This document shows, piece after piece, positions 1 through 8,848 of a stretch of DNA of 64,000 nt. The first letter of the stretch is position 1. The number at the start of each line of letters is the position of its first letter. Source of the stretch: JACMLX01 sp040384325 (lineage in GTDB: Bacteria; Gemmatimonadota; Gemmatimonadetes; Gemmatimonadales; Gemmatimonadaceae); the NCBI GenBank assembly GCA_040384325.1, contig JAZKJL010000003.1:434001-498000 (forward strand). Direction: 5' to 3'. The position numbers were made by a program, and so were the translations under genes. The notes under the pieces are model-generated. The model was not told where the DNA came from. It made no database searches and saw nothing but the letters and a program-made list of their open reading frames with translations.

Positions 1-642
1 CAGCCCCTGCGCACGCTCGAAGGCCAGCGGCAACGTGGCCGGGAACGGATCATCGGGGGCCACCTGGTGCTGCAGCCAGCCGGCGATGGCGCTGTCGTAG
101 CTGGCGGTGTGCGCGAACACCTTCGCCGCCAGGTCACGTCGCATGATCAGGCCGCCCTCGTCATCACGCGCATCCATTGACGCGATCACGCGCGAATAGT
201 CGGCCGGATCACAGACCACCGTCACCGCGCTGAAGTTCTTCGCCGCCGAGCGCAGCATCGACGGGCCACCGATGTCGATCTGCTCGATCACGTCGTGCGG
301 CAGCACGCCCGGACGGGCGGCGGTGGCGCGGAACGGATAGAGGTTCACCACCACCAGGTCGATCGCGCCGATGCCATGCGCCTTCGCCGCGTCCACGTGT
401 TCCGGCAGGTCGCGACGATACAGCAACCCACCGTGCACGATCGGGTGCAGTGTCTTCACGCGGCCGTCGAGCATCTCGGGGAAGCCGGTCACCTCGCTGA
501 TGTCACGCACCGCCAGGCCGGCGTCGCGCAGCGCCTTGGCCGTGCCGCCGGTGGAGATCAGCTCCCAGTGACGGGAGATCAGTTCGCGGGCGAAGTCCAC
601 CAGGCCGGACTTGTCGGAAACGCTCAGCAGGGCGCGTTGCAT
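1..642 (-). CDS. purH: Bifunctional AICAR transformylase/IMP cyclohydrolase PurH (N-terminal part, cut by window edge)
   Basis: Only the first 214 codons are in the window; the gene runs off the left end. The translation from the ATG at 642 starts MQRALLSVSDKSGLVDFARE and continues with a TGG(T)A loop, the start of the MGS-like IMP cyclohydrolase domain of PurH. This domain closes the purine ring (FAICAR to IMP); the missing C-terminal domain would carry the AICAR formyltransferase. It lies 63 bp downstream of purN on the same strand, so the last steps of purine synthesis sit with the GAR transformylase. The frame is open throughout. Identification is firm from the N-terminus and from context; completeness of the second domain cannot be judged. 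Confidence 0.93.
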   Translation of the reverse strand, partial: MQRALLSVSDKSGLVDFARELISRHWELISTGGTAKALRDAGLAVRDISEVTGFPEMLDGRVKTLHPIVHGGLLYRRDLPEHVDAAKAHGIGAIDLVVVNLYPFRATAARPGVLPHDVIEQIDIGGPSMLRSAAKNFSAVTVVCDPADYSRVIASMDARDDEGGLIMRRDLAAKVFAHTASYDSAIAGWLQHQVAPDDPFPATLPLAFERAQGL

Positions 643-705
643 CGGAAATCAGAAGGAAAGGGAAATCATCGGAGCGGCCAACACGGTGCGGTCACGCACC
701 ACCAT

Positions 706-1413
706 CTACTTGCTCAGCGCGTGGTCGAGGTCCGACGCGAGCGACGCCCCCTCGACCAGTGTGAACACATCCGCCTGGGCACCGGTCAGGAACGCACCGT
801 GCACCGTGCCATCGTCGTCCAGCGCCAGCGACTCGGCACACAACAGCTCCACCACCCGCGGCAACAGCGCATGCTCCACGCGCAGCACGCGTGCCGCCAG
901 CGTCTCGGGCGAGTCCTCCTCGAACACCGGCACCGGCCACTGGGCGATGATCGCACCGCGATCGTAGACCTCGTCCACGAAGTGCACCGTGGCGCCGCTG
1001 ATGCGCGCACCCGCGTCCAGTACCGCGGCATGCACGCGTCGTCCGTACATGCCCGGCCCACCGAAGGCCGGCAGCAGGGCAGGGTGCACGTTCACGATCT
1101 TGCCGCGATAGGCACGGGTGACCTGCGACGGTACCAGCGCCAGGTATCCCGCCAGCACCAGCACCTCGATGCGATGTGCCTGCAGCAACGCCAGCAGCGC
1201 GTCACCGTCGCGCGGCGCGTCGAGCACCACGCTGGTGATGCCGCGATCGGCGGCACGCGTCAGGGCCGCGCAGCCCGGCTTGTTGGAGACCACGAGCACC
1301 ACTTCACCGGCGGCATTGCTGCCACGATCGCGCTGGAAGTCGTGCACGGCGACGAAGTTGCTGCCACCGCCGGAGACGAAGGCGGCGACGCGGGTGCGTG
1401 GCTGTGTCGGCAT
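706..1413 (-). CDS. purN: Phosphoribosylglycinamide formyltransferase PurN
   Basis: This 235-aa protein transfers the formyl group of 10-formyl-THF to GAR, the third step of purine synthesis. The N-terminus has the phosphoribosyl-binding loop (FVSGGGSNF), and the middle has the catalytic IVNVHPALLPAF segment with the Asn and His of the family. The later VDEVYDRGAIIAQ segment provides the conserved Asp. The length is close to the usual 190-220 with a modest C-terminal extension. It starts 12 bp after gmhB stops and is followed 63 bp later by purH, so it is co-transcribed in the valS-led operon. Confidence 0.93.
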   Translation of the reverse strand: MPTQPRTRVAAFVSGGGSNFVAVHDFQRDRGSNAAGEVVLVVSNKPGCAALTRAADRGITSVVLDAPRDGDALLALLQAHRIEVLVLAGYLALVPSQVTRAYRGKIVNVHPALLPAFGGPGMYGRRVHAAVLDAGARISGATVHFVDEVYDRGAIIAQWPVPVFEEDSPETLAARVLRVEHALLPRVVELLCAESLALDDDGTVHGAFLTGAQADVFTLVEGASLASDLDHALSK

Positions 1414-1425
1414 CGTGCGCGACGC

Positions 1426-1986
1426 TCAGCCGCGCGCAGCGAGCATGCGCAGCACACGGTCGGCGGCGGCACCGAGCGTGGTGGCGACGACGGCATCGTC
1501 CTTGGCCTTCGACAGGTCGCGGAACGGCGTCTCGGGCGTCGGCACCAGGATGCCCATCGCGTCGTGGGTCACTGCCGGCGCCACGTCGCGCCACATGTCG
1601 CCGATGTAGAACGACTTCCGCAGGTCGAGATCGTGCTCCTCCGCGGCGCGTCGGTGCATGCGGTCTCCGGGCTTGCGGCAGCTGATCTCGGCCGGCACGT
1701 CGGGTGTGTCGGGGCAGTGGTAGGTGGCGGTCACCGTCACACCCTGCTCCAGCAGCATCGCGTCGAGGCGCGCGGTGATCGCGGCGAACGCATCCTCGGT
1801 GAACATGCCGCGCCCGATGCCCGACTGGTTGGTGACGACGATCAGCGGCAGGCCCGCCTGCGACAGTCGCGCCATCGCCTCCGCCGCACCGGCGATCAGC
1901 ACCAGCTGCTCGGGACGCGCGAGGTAGTGCACATCCTGCACGATGGTGCCGTCCCGATCGAGGAACACAGCAGCACGAGCGGTCAC
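1426..1986 (-). CDS. gmhB: D-glycero-D-manno-heptose 1,7-bisphosphate 7-phosphatase (GmhB-like HAD phosphatase)
   Basis: This 186-aa HAD-superfamily phosphatase has motif I FLDRDGTI near residue 9, motif II TNQSG, the substrate segment CRKPGD and motif III IGD. The order and size fit GmhB, which removes the C7 phosphate during ADP-heptose synthesis for LPS. GmhB enzymes normally hold a structural zinc with a C-x-H...C-x-C set; here only CPD...SCRKP remains, so the His and one Cys are absent. Related histidinol-phosphate phosphatases share the fold, so substrate is inferred. It is placed between a lipoprotein gene (25 bp) and purN (12 bp). No other heptose genes are in the window. Confidence 0.82.
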   Translation of the reverse strand: MTARAAVFLDRDGTIVQDVHYLARPEQLVLIAGAAEAMARLSQAGLPLIVVTNQSGIGRGMFTEDAFAAITARLDAMLLEQGVTVTATYHCPDTPDVPAEISCRKPGDRMHRRAAEEHDLDLRKSFYIGDMWRDVAPAVTHDAMGILVPTPETPFRDLSKAKDDAVVATTLGAAADRVLRMLAARG

Positions 1987-2011
1987 GCAGACTCCGGACG
2001 GCGGGGAACGA

Positions 2012-3289
2012 TCATCGGCGGAAGGCGCGCGGTGGTCGGCGCGTGGAATCGGGTCGGGCGGGTGTGGCCGGTGGACGCGCGGTGGAATCGCCGGCGGCAG
2101 CGGGAGGACGACGGGTGCTGTCGGGCGGCGCGGGTCGCGGCACGATCAGCAGTCGCGTCGACGTCCCCTCGCGATCGAGCAGGTTGCGCACGCCGCTGAC
2201 GGTGACGCGATAGGTGGTGGCCGGCTGCAGCGGTGCGCGCAGCTTGACCACCAGCTCCGTGGCCGGCGGCGCCCGCTCCGGCTCGGGCGGCGGCACAGTG
2301 ACCACCGTGTCACGACGACGCGTGGGATCGATCGTGCGGCGCGCGGCTGGTGGTTCGGCGCCCGGCCGTCGTGTGGTGGTGTCGGCGGCGAGCCTGATGC
2401 TGTCGGCGCGCGCCTGCTGCACCCGTTCCTCGGCCAGCGTCATCACCGACTCGATCTCGACCACGCTCGAATCGGCCTTCACCACCCGGACGGCCGTGAC
2501 GGGAATCGGCACACCGGGTCGCAGCGGCTTGTCGAACGTGAGGCCGATGGTGACGCTGTCGGCCTGGCGCAGATCACTGATGCGCGGCGCGATGGTGTCG
2601 TGCACGAAGACGTAGAGGTCCGTGCGCACCGAATCGGTGAGCGTGACGGTGGCCGTGTCCCACGCCTCGCGCAGGTCGAGCGTGCGGTTGGGCGTCTTCT
2701 CATCGATGGCGCGCACCAGGTAACTGCCTGGCGGCAGTGTGCCGAGTTCGTAGCGACCCGTCGAGTCGGCGACGGTGACGTGCACCAGCGTCGTATCGGT
2801 GGTGCTGATGGCCTGGATGGTGGCCCTGGGCAGCGCGCGATTGGCGACCCAGTCGAAGGCCACACCACGCAACACGGCCTGCGGGATCGTGGCGCCGGTG
2901 CTGAAGCGCAGCACATAGCCATACGGACTGGGTGTGCCCTTCAGGTCATTCACACCGGGCAGGATCGTGATCGTGTAGGCGGTGTTGGTGCGCCATCCCT
3001 TCCGCGGCGCGATGGTCATGCCGGTGCGACGCCACTCCACCTTCGGCTCACCATCCCACGGCGAGAGCAGCACGATGCGCGACAGTGGCTGCCCGCCCAC
3101 CTGCTCGCCGATCACGTCATCGTAGCGCACCAGCACCTTGCCGGGCCTGACGTTCACGGCACTGCTGTCCGGCAGCGTGGCGATCACGCGTGGGAACGAG
3201 GAGAGCGTGGGGCCGCCCGGCGGCAGGCCCGGCGAGGCACAGGCCGACGCCAGGGCGAGCACCGCGATCGCGGTCAGCGATTGTCTCAC
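2012..3289 (-). CDS. Secreted lipoprotein with Big_5/SbsA-type Ig-like domain and prealbumin-like middle region
   Basis: This 425-aa protein has a lipoprotein signal (lipobox ending at Cys17, LASAC) followed by a Pro/Gly linker. The first domain (roughly residues 30-125) reads like the Big_5/SbsA Ig-like fold common in surface proteins. A central stretch (about 130-210, with LRGVAFDWV and LPPGSYLVRAIDE) resembles carboxypeptidase-regulatory/prealbumin-like domains. The C-terminus is a Pro/Arg/Thr-rich, low-complexity tail (PPDSTRRPP repeats). Its ATG overlaps the valS stop by 4 bp, so it is translationally coupled to valS, an odd partner for an envelope protein. Function unknown; outer-membrane anchoring is inferred. 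Confidence 0.75.
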   Translation of the reverse strand: MRQSLTAIAVLALASACASPGLPPGGPTLSSFPRVIATLPDSSAVNVRPGKVLVRYDDVIGEQVGGQPLSRIVLLSPWDGEPKVEWRRTGMTIAPRKGWRTNTAYTITILPGVNDLKGTPSPYGYVLRFSTGATIPQAVLRGVAFDWVANRALPRATIQAISTTDTTLVHVTVADSTGRYELGTLPPGSYLVRAIDEKTPNRTLDLREAWDTATVTLTDSVRTDLYVFVHDTIAPRISDLRQADSVTIGLTFDKPLRPGVPIPVTAVRVVKADSSVVEIESVMTLAEERVQQARADSIRLAADTTTRRPGAEPPAARRTIDPTRRRDTVVTVPPPEPERAPPATELVVKLRAPLQPATTYRVTVSGVRNLLDREGTSTRLLIVPRPAPPDSTRRPPAAAGDSTARPPATPARPDSTRRPPRAFRR

Positions 3290-6108
3290 AAGGCCTCGAC
3301 CTTGCGCGTGAGTGCATCGACTTTCTGTGCCAGGTCGCGCTCCTGCGCCCGCGCCCCTTCCACCACCTCGGGCTTGGCGCGCGAGGTGAACGACTCGTTG
3401 CCCAGCTTCGCGCGCACGCCGTCGAGGATTTTCAGCGTGGCCTCGATCTCGGTGCGCAGCCGTGCCACTTCCTTGGCCGCGTCGTCGGCCGAGAGTTCAT
3501 CACGCAACTGCGTCAGCGCGATCACGATCTCGGACCCGCCTGGAAGCACCTGGTGGGCAGCCTGCGCCTCGGTCGCCGGGTGCAGCGACACGGTGGCGCG
3601 CGTCAGCGCACCGATCGTCTCCACCAGCTGCGCGGCAGTGCCCGCGTCTGCGGGAGACGGCACCAGCGTGACCTCGACGAACTTGCCGGGCTTCACCTTG
3701 TATTCGTTGCGCACCTGACGGATGGCGAGCGTCGCGTTGCGCACCAGCTCGAACGCGTCGCCATCGGCCGACGCGGCGCGTGACTGCGGCCATGCCGACG
3801 TGCACAGGAACTCCACGCCGCGCGACGAGCCGTCCGCGATCGCCGGCAGCCTGGCCCACAGCGTCTCGGTGATGAACGGAATCACCGGCTGCAGCAAACG
3901 CAGCGCGTTGTCGAAGGCGTGCACCAGCACTGCGCGCGCCACCTCGGCATCCTCACCGCCGGTACTCAGGCGCGGCTTCACACTCTCGAGGTACCAGTCG
4001 GCGAGTTCGTTCCAGACGAAGCGACGCCCCGCATCGGCGTACGCGTCAAGTCGCATGCCCTGCGTGCGTTCGGCGTCCGTCCACCGGCCACTGGGCCCCG
4101 GACGCACCGGGCCGAGTGCCGCGTTGGCGTCGGCGATCGCCGCATCGAGCCGGTCGAGGATCCAGCGGTCGGCGATCGTCAGCGCGGAGGGTGCGATGGC
4201 AGACCGCGGCTGCACCGGATCGGTGCCCACCTTGGTCAGCAGGAAGCGCCCGATGTTCCAGAGCTTGGTGAGGAAGTTGCGGCCCGGCGCGAAACTCTTC
4301 TCGAGATCCGTCGGGTCCAGCAGCACGTCCACGCCAAGGCCCATGCCGGCGATCATCGTCCAGCGCAGCGAGTCGGCGCCGTAGAGCTTCACCACGTCCA
4401 GCGGGTCGATGCCGTTGCCGAGCGACTTGGACATCTTGCGATGCTGCATGTCGCGCACCGTGCCGTGCAGGTACACGGTGTGGTACGGCGCGTCACCCAT
4501 GAAGTGGAAGCCGCTCATGATCATGCGCGACACCCAGAAGAACAGGATCTCCGGCGCCGTCACCAGCACGTCACCCGGATAGAACGCCTTCAGGTCTGCG
4601 GACGATTCGTTCGGCCAGCCGAGCGTGGAGATCGGCCAGAGCCAGCTCGAGAACCAGGTGTCGAGCACGTCCTCGTCCTGGCGCAGCGGTGCATTGCACT
4701 CGCTGCACTGCGCGATCGGCGTACGCGAGGCCTTCGGTGCGGCACCGCAGCCATCGCAGTAGTACACCGGCACGCGATGGCCCCACCAGAGCTGCCGCGA
4801 GATGTTCCAGTCGCGGATACCCTCGAGCCAGTTGATGTACACCGCTTCCCAGCGTTCCGGCATGATGCGGATGCGGCCCGTGCGCACCGCTTCCAGCGCC
4901 GGCTTGGCGAGCGGTGCCATCTTCACGAACCACTGGTCACTGAGGCGCGGCTCCACCACGGTGTCGCAGCGATAACAATGCCTCACCGCGTGCGCATGCG
5001 GCTCGACCTTCACCAGCGCGCCGGTGTCACGCAGCATGTTCACGATGCGCTCGCGCGCCTCGAACCGATCCACGCCGCGCAGGTCAGGCGGCACGCGGTC
5101 GATCGCATCGCCGGCGCCATTCAAACGCGCCTCGGCGTCCATGATCACCGGCGTGGCCAGGTTGTGGCGCATGCCCACTTCGAAGTCGTTCGGGTCGTGC
5201 GCGGGCGTGATCTTCACCGCGCCGGTGCCGAAGGCGGCATCGGTGTAATCGTCGGCGATCACCGGGATCCGCACGCCGTTGATCGGCAGCACCAGCTGCT
5301 TGCCGAGCAGGTCGGCGTAGCGCTCGTCGGTGGGATTGACGGCCACTGCCACGTCACCGAGCAGCGTTTCGGGGCGGGTGGTGGCCACCGTGATGCTGCG
5401 CGACGGATCGTCGGCGAGGCGATAGCGGATGTGATACAGGGCGCCCTGCGTGTCGTTGAACTCCGCCTCTTCATCGGAGAGCGACGTCATGCAGCGCGGG
5501 CACCAGTGAATCACGCGATGGCCACGGTACACCAGGCCTTCGTCGAACAGCCGCACGAACGCCTCCGTCACCGCCGCCGACATCGGCTCGGTGAGGGTGT
5601 AGGCGGTGCGGGTCCAGTCAGCGCTGGCGCCGATGGACTTGAGCTGGGTGAGGATTTCGCCACCGGTCGTCTCGACGAACTGCGCGGTGCGGGCCACGAA
5701 CGCCTCGCGGCCCAGCGCCTTGCGTGACGATCCCTCGGCGGCCAGCTGCTTCTCCACCACGTTCTGCGTCGCGATGCCGGCGTGGTCGGTGCCGGGCACC
5801 CACAGCGCCTCGTCGCCGGCCATGCGGCGCCAGCGGATCAGCACGTCCTGCACCGTGTTGTTGAGGCCATGGCCCACGTGCAGGATCGCCGTCACGTTCG
5901 GCGGCGGCATCACGATGGTGTATGGCTGGCGGTCGCCCCCGGTGCGGGTGACGCGCGCCACGCTGGCCACGTCGGTGCCCGCGGCCTGCCAGCGCGCGTA
6001 CAGCGCCGACTCGACGTCGGCGGCGCGATAGGTGGTCGGCAACTCGTCCGCCGCCGGGGCGGAGGCTGGGGAGGTGGGCAGTCCGTCGGTCATTGTCATG
6101 GCAGGCAA
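3286..6108 (-). CDS. valS: Valyl-tRNA synthetase ValS
   Basis: This 940-aa class Ia synthetase charges tRNA-Val. The HIGH signature appears as HVGH at residues 77-80 within PPPNVTAILHVGH, and KMSKS occurs near residue 558 (KMSKSLGN). Between them lie the CP1 editing domain (TTRPETLLGDVAVAV) and two CxxC pairs (CDGC and CSEC, about 455-475). The C-terminus is the coiled-coil arm typical of ValS. Three in-frame ATGs cluster at 6108, 6099 and 6093; none has a strong Shine-Dalgarno, so the exact start is uncertain by a few codons. It heads the operon that continues through purH. No T-box is visible in the leader. Confidence 0.97.
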   Translation of the reverse strand: MPAMTMTDGLPTSPASAPAADELPTTYRAADVESALYARWQAAGTDVASVARVTRTGGDRQPYTIVMPPPNVTAILHVGHGLNNTVQDVLIRWRRMAGDEALWVPGTDHAGIATQNVVEKQLAAEGSSRKALGREAFVARTAQFVETTGGEILTQLKSIGASADWTRTAYTLTEPMSAAVTEAFVRLFDEGLVYRGHRVIHWCPRCMTSLSDEEAEFNDTQGALYHIRYRLADDPSRSITVATTRPETLLGDVAVAVNPTDERYADLLGKQLVLPINGVRIPVIADDYTDAAFGTGAVKITPAHDPNDFEVGMRHNLATPVIMDAEARLNGAGDAIDRVPPDLRGVDRFEARERIVNMLRDTGALVKVEPHAHAVRHCYRCDTVVEPRLSDQWFVKMAPLAKPALEAVRTGRIRIMPERWEAVYINWLEGIRDWNISRQLWWGHRVPVYYCDGCGAAPKASRTPIAQCSECNAPLRQDEDVLDTWFSSWLWPISTLGWPNESSADLKAFYPGDVLVTAPEILFFWVSRMIMSGFHFMGDAPYHTVYLHGTVRDMQHRKMSKSLGNGIDPLDVVKLYGADSLRWTMIAGMGLGVDVLLDPTDLEKSFAPGRNFLTKLWNIGRFLLTKVGTDPVQPRSAIAPSALTIADRWILDRLDAAIADANAALGPVRPGPSGRWTDAERTQGMRLDAYADAGRRFVWNELADWYLESVKPRLSTGGEDAEVARAVLVHAFDNALRLLQPVIPFITETLWARLPAIADGSSRGVEFLCTSAWPQSRAASADGDAFELVRNATLAIRQVRNEYKVKPGKFVEVTLVPSPADAGTAAQLVETIGALTRATVSLHPATEAQAAHQVLPGGSEIVIALTQLRDELSADDAAKEVARLRTEIEATLKILDGVRAKLGNESFTSRAKPEVVEGARAQERDLAQKVDALTRKVEAL

Positions 6109-6254
6109 AACGTAACGACATCGGCGGAGGCCGACCGGCGACGGGGCGTCACGGGTCGGGATTCACGCGGTCCTGAAGGTGGTTGCGATCGGGGCCGCCT
6201 GCGCGGGAGCAGCGGCCCTGGAGGCCCCTCGAACTCGAACGCGGCCCCGCGCCG

Positions 6255-6719
6255 TCAAACGGCCGGTGTGCCGCCGCGGACCAGGAGCCGATTGACGACC
6301 GTGTGTACGCCGATCGTCCCGCGCGTGAGGGTCGTCGCGTGGCGTACCTCGGCGGGTGCATCGACCCAGCCGGTGAGCTCGATGATGCCGGTGCCGATGG
6401 CACCGATGTCGATCGGCCGATCCACGAGGATCGGATCATTGCGGAAGGTCTCCAGCACGCGCGCCTCGAGCTCCGCCTCGTCGTCGAGCGGCGGCCGCTC
6501 GGAGGCGTCGCTCGCGCCACCCTCGGGGCGCAACGGACGCGCCGTGCCGGTACGGCGTCCACCCTCACTCTTGCTGCGCCGCGTGCGCATTCCGGAGAGC
6601 AGCCCGCGATCCGCCAGCAGGATGCCCACCGCCACACCGGCCAAGGCACCCAGCATCATCACGCCGAGGCGTGTGCCGGTACCAGTTCCACCACGATTTC
6701 GACGACGCATCACGCGCAT
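6255..6719 (-). CDS. BON-domain membrane-anchored protein
   Basis: The protein is 154 aa if it starts at the ATG at 6719 (MRVMRRRNRG); upstream codons in frame have no protein-like composition. A basic N-terminus precedes one transmembrane segment (LGVMMLGALAGVAVGILLA, about residues 16-36). After a charged linker rich in Arg and Gly comes a BON domain (about 85-150) with the usual ILVDRPIDIGAIGTGIIELTG-type strand and VVNRL ending. BON domains bind phospholipid or envelope partners, so a periplasmic or inner-membrane role is likely. It is divergent from thrS and upstream of valS by 146 bp, possibly read through into that operon. Confidence 0.75.
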   Translation of the reverse strand: MRVMRRRNRGGTGTGTRLGVMMLGALAGVAVGILLADRGLLSGMRTRRSKSEGGRRTGTARPLRPEGGASDASERPPLDDEAELEARVLETFRNDPILVDRPIDIGAIGTGIIELTGWVDAPAEVRHATTLTRGTIGVHTVVNRLLVRGGTPAV

Positions 6720-6737
6720 GTGCTTTTTCACGGAAGG

Positions 6738-6766
6738 TTGACGTTTAGTATATCCTGTCAGATACC
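6738..6766 (+). promoter_or_regulatory. Candidate sigma-70 promoter for thrS
   Basis: A TTGACG hexamer (6738-6743) is followed after 17 bp by GATACC (6761-6766). Start of transcription would be about 100 bp before the thrS ATG. On the opposite strand the same stretch contains a TATACT -10-like hexamer (6747-6752) about 28 bp before the BON gene start, so this may be a face-to-face divergent control region. The -10 on the plus strand matches only three consensus positions. Confidence 0.4.
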
Positions 6767-6872
6767 GCCGAGCGACGGGCCCCCGTGCACGCCGCCGGAT
6801 CGTGACCGGGAAGCGCAGGATCTGTCGGCCGGCATCCAGCGGCCGCGTGCGCATCACCACGCCCCAATTCGA

Positions 6873-8843
6873 ATGCCTGACAACGCGTCCGCACCGCTTC
6901 GCCTAACCCTCCCCGATGGCGCCGTCCGCGAAGTACCCGCCGGCACCCTCCCGACCGAGGTCGTCCGCAGCATCGGTGAGCGACTGCTGAACGCGGCCGT
7001 CGCCGTGAGCGTGGACGGGGCGGTGCAGGACCTCCGCACGCCGCTGCGCACGGGTGGTGCGTTCCGTGTCTACACCGAAAAGGATCCGGAGTCCCTGCCG
7101 GTGCTGCGGCACTCGGCCGCGCACATCCTCGCCACTGCGGTGCGCCGCATCCGGCCCGACGCACACATCGGCTTCGGTCCCGCCATCGACGACGGCTTCT
7201 ACTACGACTTCGAGGTCAAGACCCCGTTCACGCCCGAGGACCTGGCGGCGTTCGAGGCCGAGATGCGGAAGATCATGGCGGAGAAGCTGCCGTTCGTGCG
7301 TGCGGAAGTGTCACGCGACGAGGCGAAGGCGGTGTTCGCCGACGATCCGCTGAAGCTCGAGCGCATCGACGACCTCGGCCCCGACGAGGTGATCTCGACC
7401 TACACCGACGGGCCGTTCGTCGACCTCTGTCGCGGACCGCACGTGCCGCACACGGGTTTGCTCAAGCACGTCAAGCTGCAGAGCGTGGCGGCGGCGTACT
7501 GGCGCGGCGATTCCGCTCGCCAGTCGCTGCAGCGCATCTACGGCACCGCCTTCTGGAAGAAGGACGAACTGGAGCAGCACCTGCACCGGCTGGAGGAGGC
7601 GAAGAAGCGCGACCATCGCCGCCTGGGCAAGGAGCTGGACCTGTTCATGTTCCATCCGTTCTCGCCCGGCGCCGCCTTCTGGACCGAACGCGGCACGTCG
7701 ATGATCAACTCACTGCACGCCTACCTGCGTGAGATGCAGCGCGACGGCTACCAGGAGATCAAGACGCCGCTGCTCTTCAACAAGGGGCTGTGGGAGATCT
7801 CGGGACACTGGGGCAAGTATCGCGAGAACATGTTCCTGGTGCTGGACAGTGAGACGGGAGAGCACGACCTGTCGTTGAAGCCGATGAACTGTCCCTCGCA
7901 CCACCTGATGTTCGCGTCGAAGAAACATTCGTACCGTGACCTGCCGCTGCGCTACTCCACGTACGACGTGCTGCATCGCAACGAACTCTCGGGCGCGTTG
8001 TCCGGCCTCACGCGCGTGCGGCAGTTCCAGCAGGACGACTGCCACATCTACCTCATGGAAAGCCAGATCGCCGACGAAGTGCGGCGCCTGGTGGACATGA
8101 TCCTCGGGTACTACCGCACGTTCGGCCTCACGGCCCGCCTCAAGTTCGCGACCCGCCCCGAACAGCGGATCGGCAGCGACGAGATGTGGGACAATGCCGA
8201 GAGTGCGTTGCGCGGCGCGCTGGAGCGCACCGGGCTGCCGTACGAGTTGAAGGAAGGCGACGGCGCGTTCTATGGCCCGAAGATCGACTTCGACGTGCTC
8301 GACTCGATCGGGCGCGCGTGGCAGCTGGGCACCATCCAACTCGACTACGCGGCGCCGGAGCGATTCGACCTGACCTACACTGGCGAGGACAACACCGCCC
8401 ACCGACCGGTGGTGATCCACCGCGCGATCAGCGGGTCGTTCGAGCGGTTCATGGGCATCCTGATCGAACACTTCGCCGGCGCATTCCCGGTCTGGCTGGC
8501 GCCGGAACAGGTGCGGGTGGTGCCGATCGTGGACGACTACGCGCCCGAGGCCCGGGCCGCGGTGGCCCGCCTGCGCGACGCCGGCATCCGCGCCACTTGC
8601 GATGATCGGAATGAGACGTTGAATTACCGAATCCGCGAAAGCGAACTCATTAAGGTGCCGTATACGGCGGTGGTGGGGAAGCGCGAGGCGACCGACGGCA
8701 CCTTGGCGGTGCGCGCCCGCGGGGCGGATGGCAGGAAGCAGGAAATCCTCTCGGTGGACGATTTCCTGGCACGTATCCTCGAGGAAGTGCGCACCCGCGC
8801 GCTCCCGGAGTTGGCTTCGGTACCTGACCCTGCCCCAGTCTGA
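6873..8843 (+). CDS. thrS: Threonyl-tRNA synthetase ThrS
   Basis: This 656-aa class IIa synthetase has all expected modules. A TGS domain occupies residues 1-68 and the editing (SAD) domain begins at HSAAH (H80, H84). The catalytic core contains the zinc-binding Cys in KPMNCPSHH and the GLTRVRQFQQDD motif 2 segment. The C-terminal anticodon-binding domain starts at WLAPEQVRVVPI. The ATG at 6873 is chosen because the TGS domain begins there; the frame is open further upstream but overlaps the divergent BON gene and is not protein-like. It ends 5 bp before the diguanylate cyclase gene. Confidence 0.97.
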   Translation: MPDNASAPLRLTLPDGAVREVPAGTLPTEVVRSIGERLLNAAVAVSVDGAVQDLRTPLRTGGAFRVYTEKDPESLPVLRHSAAHILATAVRRIRPDAHIGFGPAIDDGFYYDFEVKTPFTPEDLAAFEAEMRKIMAEKLPFVRAEVSRDEAKAVFADDPLKLERIDDLGPDEVISTYTDGPFVDLCRGPHVPHTGLLKHVKLQSVAAAYWRGDSARQSLQRIYGTAFWKKDELEQHLHRLEEAKKRDHRRLGKELDLFMFHPFSPGAAFWTERGTSMINSLHAYLREMQRDGYQEIKTPLLFNKGLWEISGHWGKYRENMFLVLDSETGEHDLSLKPMNCPSHHLMFASKKHSYRDLPLRYSTYDVLHRNELSGALSGLTRVRQFQQDDCHIYLMESQIADEVRRLVDMILGYYRTFGLTARLKFATRPEQRIGSDEMWDNAESALRGALERTGLPYELKEGDGAFYGPKIDFDVLDSIGRAWQLGTIQLDYAAPERFDLTYTGEDNTAHRPVVIHRAISGSFERFMGILIEHFAGAFPVWLAPEQVRVVPIVDDYAPEARAAVARLRDAGIRATCDDRNETLNYRIRESELIKVPYTAVVGKREATDGTLAVRARGADGRKQEILSVDDFLARILEEVRTRALPELASVPDPAPV

Positions 8844-8848
8844 CGTTC

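Noticed and set aside
295..2199. Long plus-strand open frame of 634 codons over purH-purN-gmhB
   Set aside because: It lies opposite well-recognised genes, and its composition (high Arg, His, Gln) is that of a GC-rich antisense frame.
6109..6254. T-box leader for valS
   Set aside because: No T-box bulge sequence or specifier stem is visible, and the gap is too short with the BON gene upstream.
6183..6872. N-terminal extension of thrS by 230 codons
   Set aside because: The TGS domain begins at the ATG at 6873; the upstream part overlaps the divergent BON gene and has no domain.
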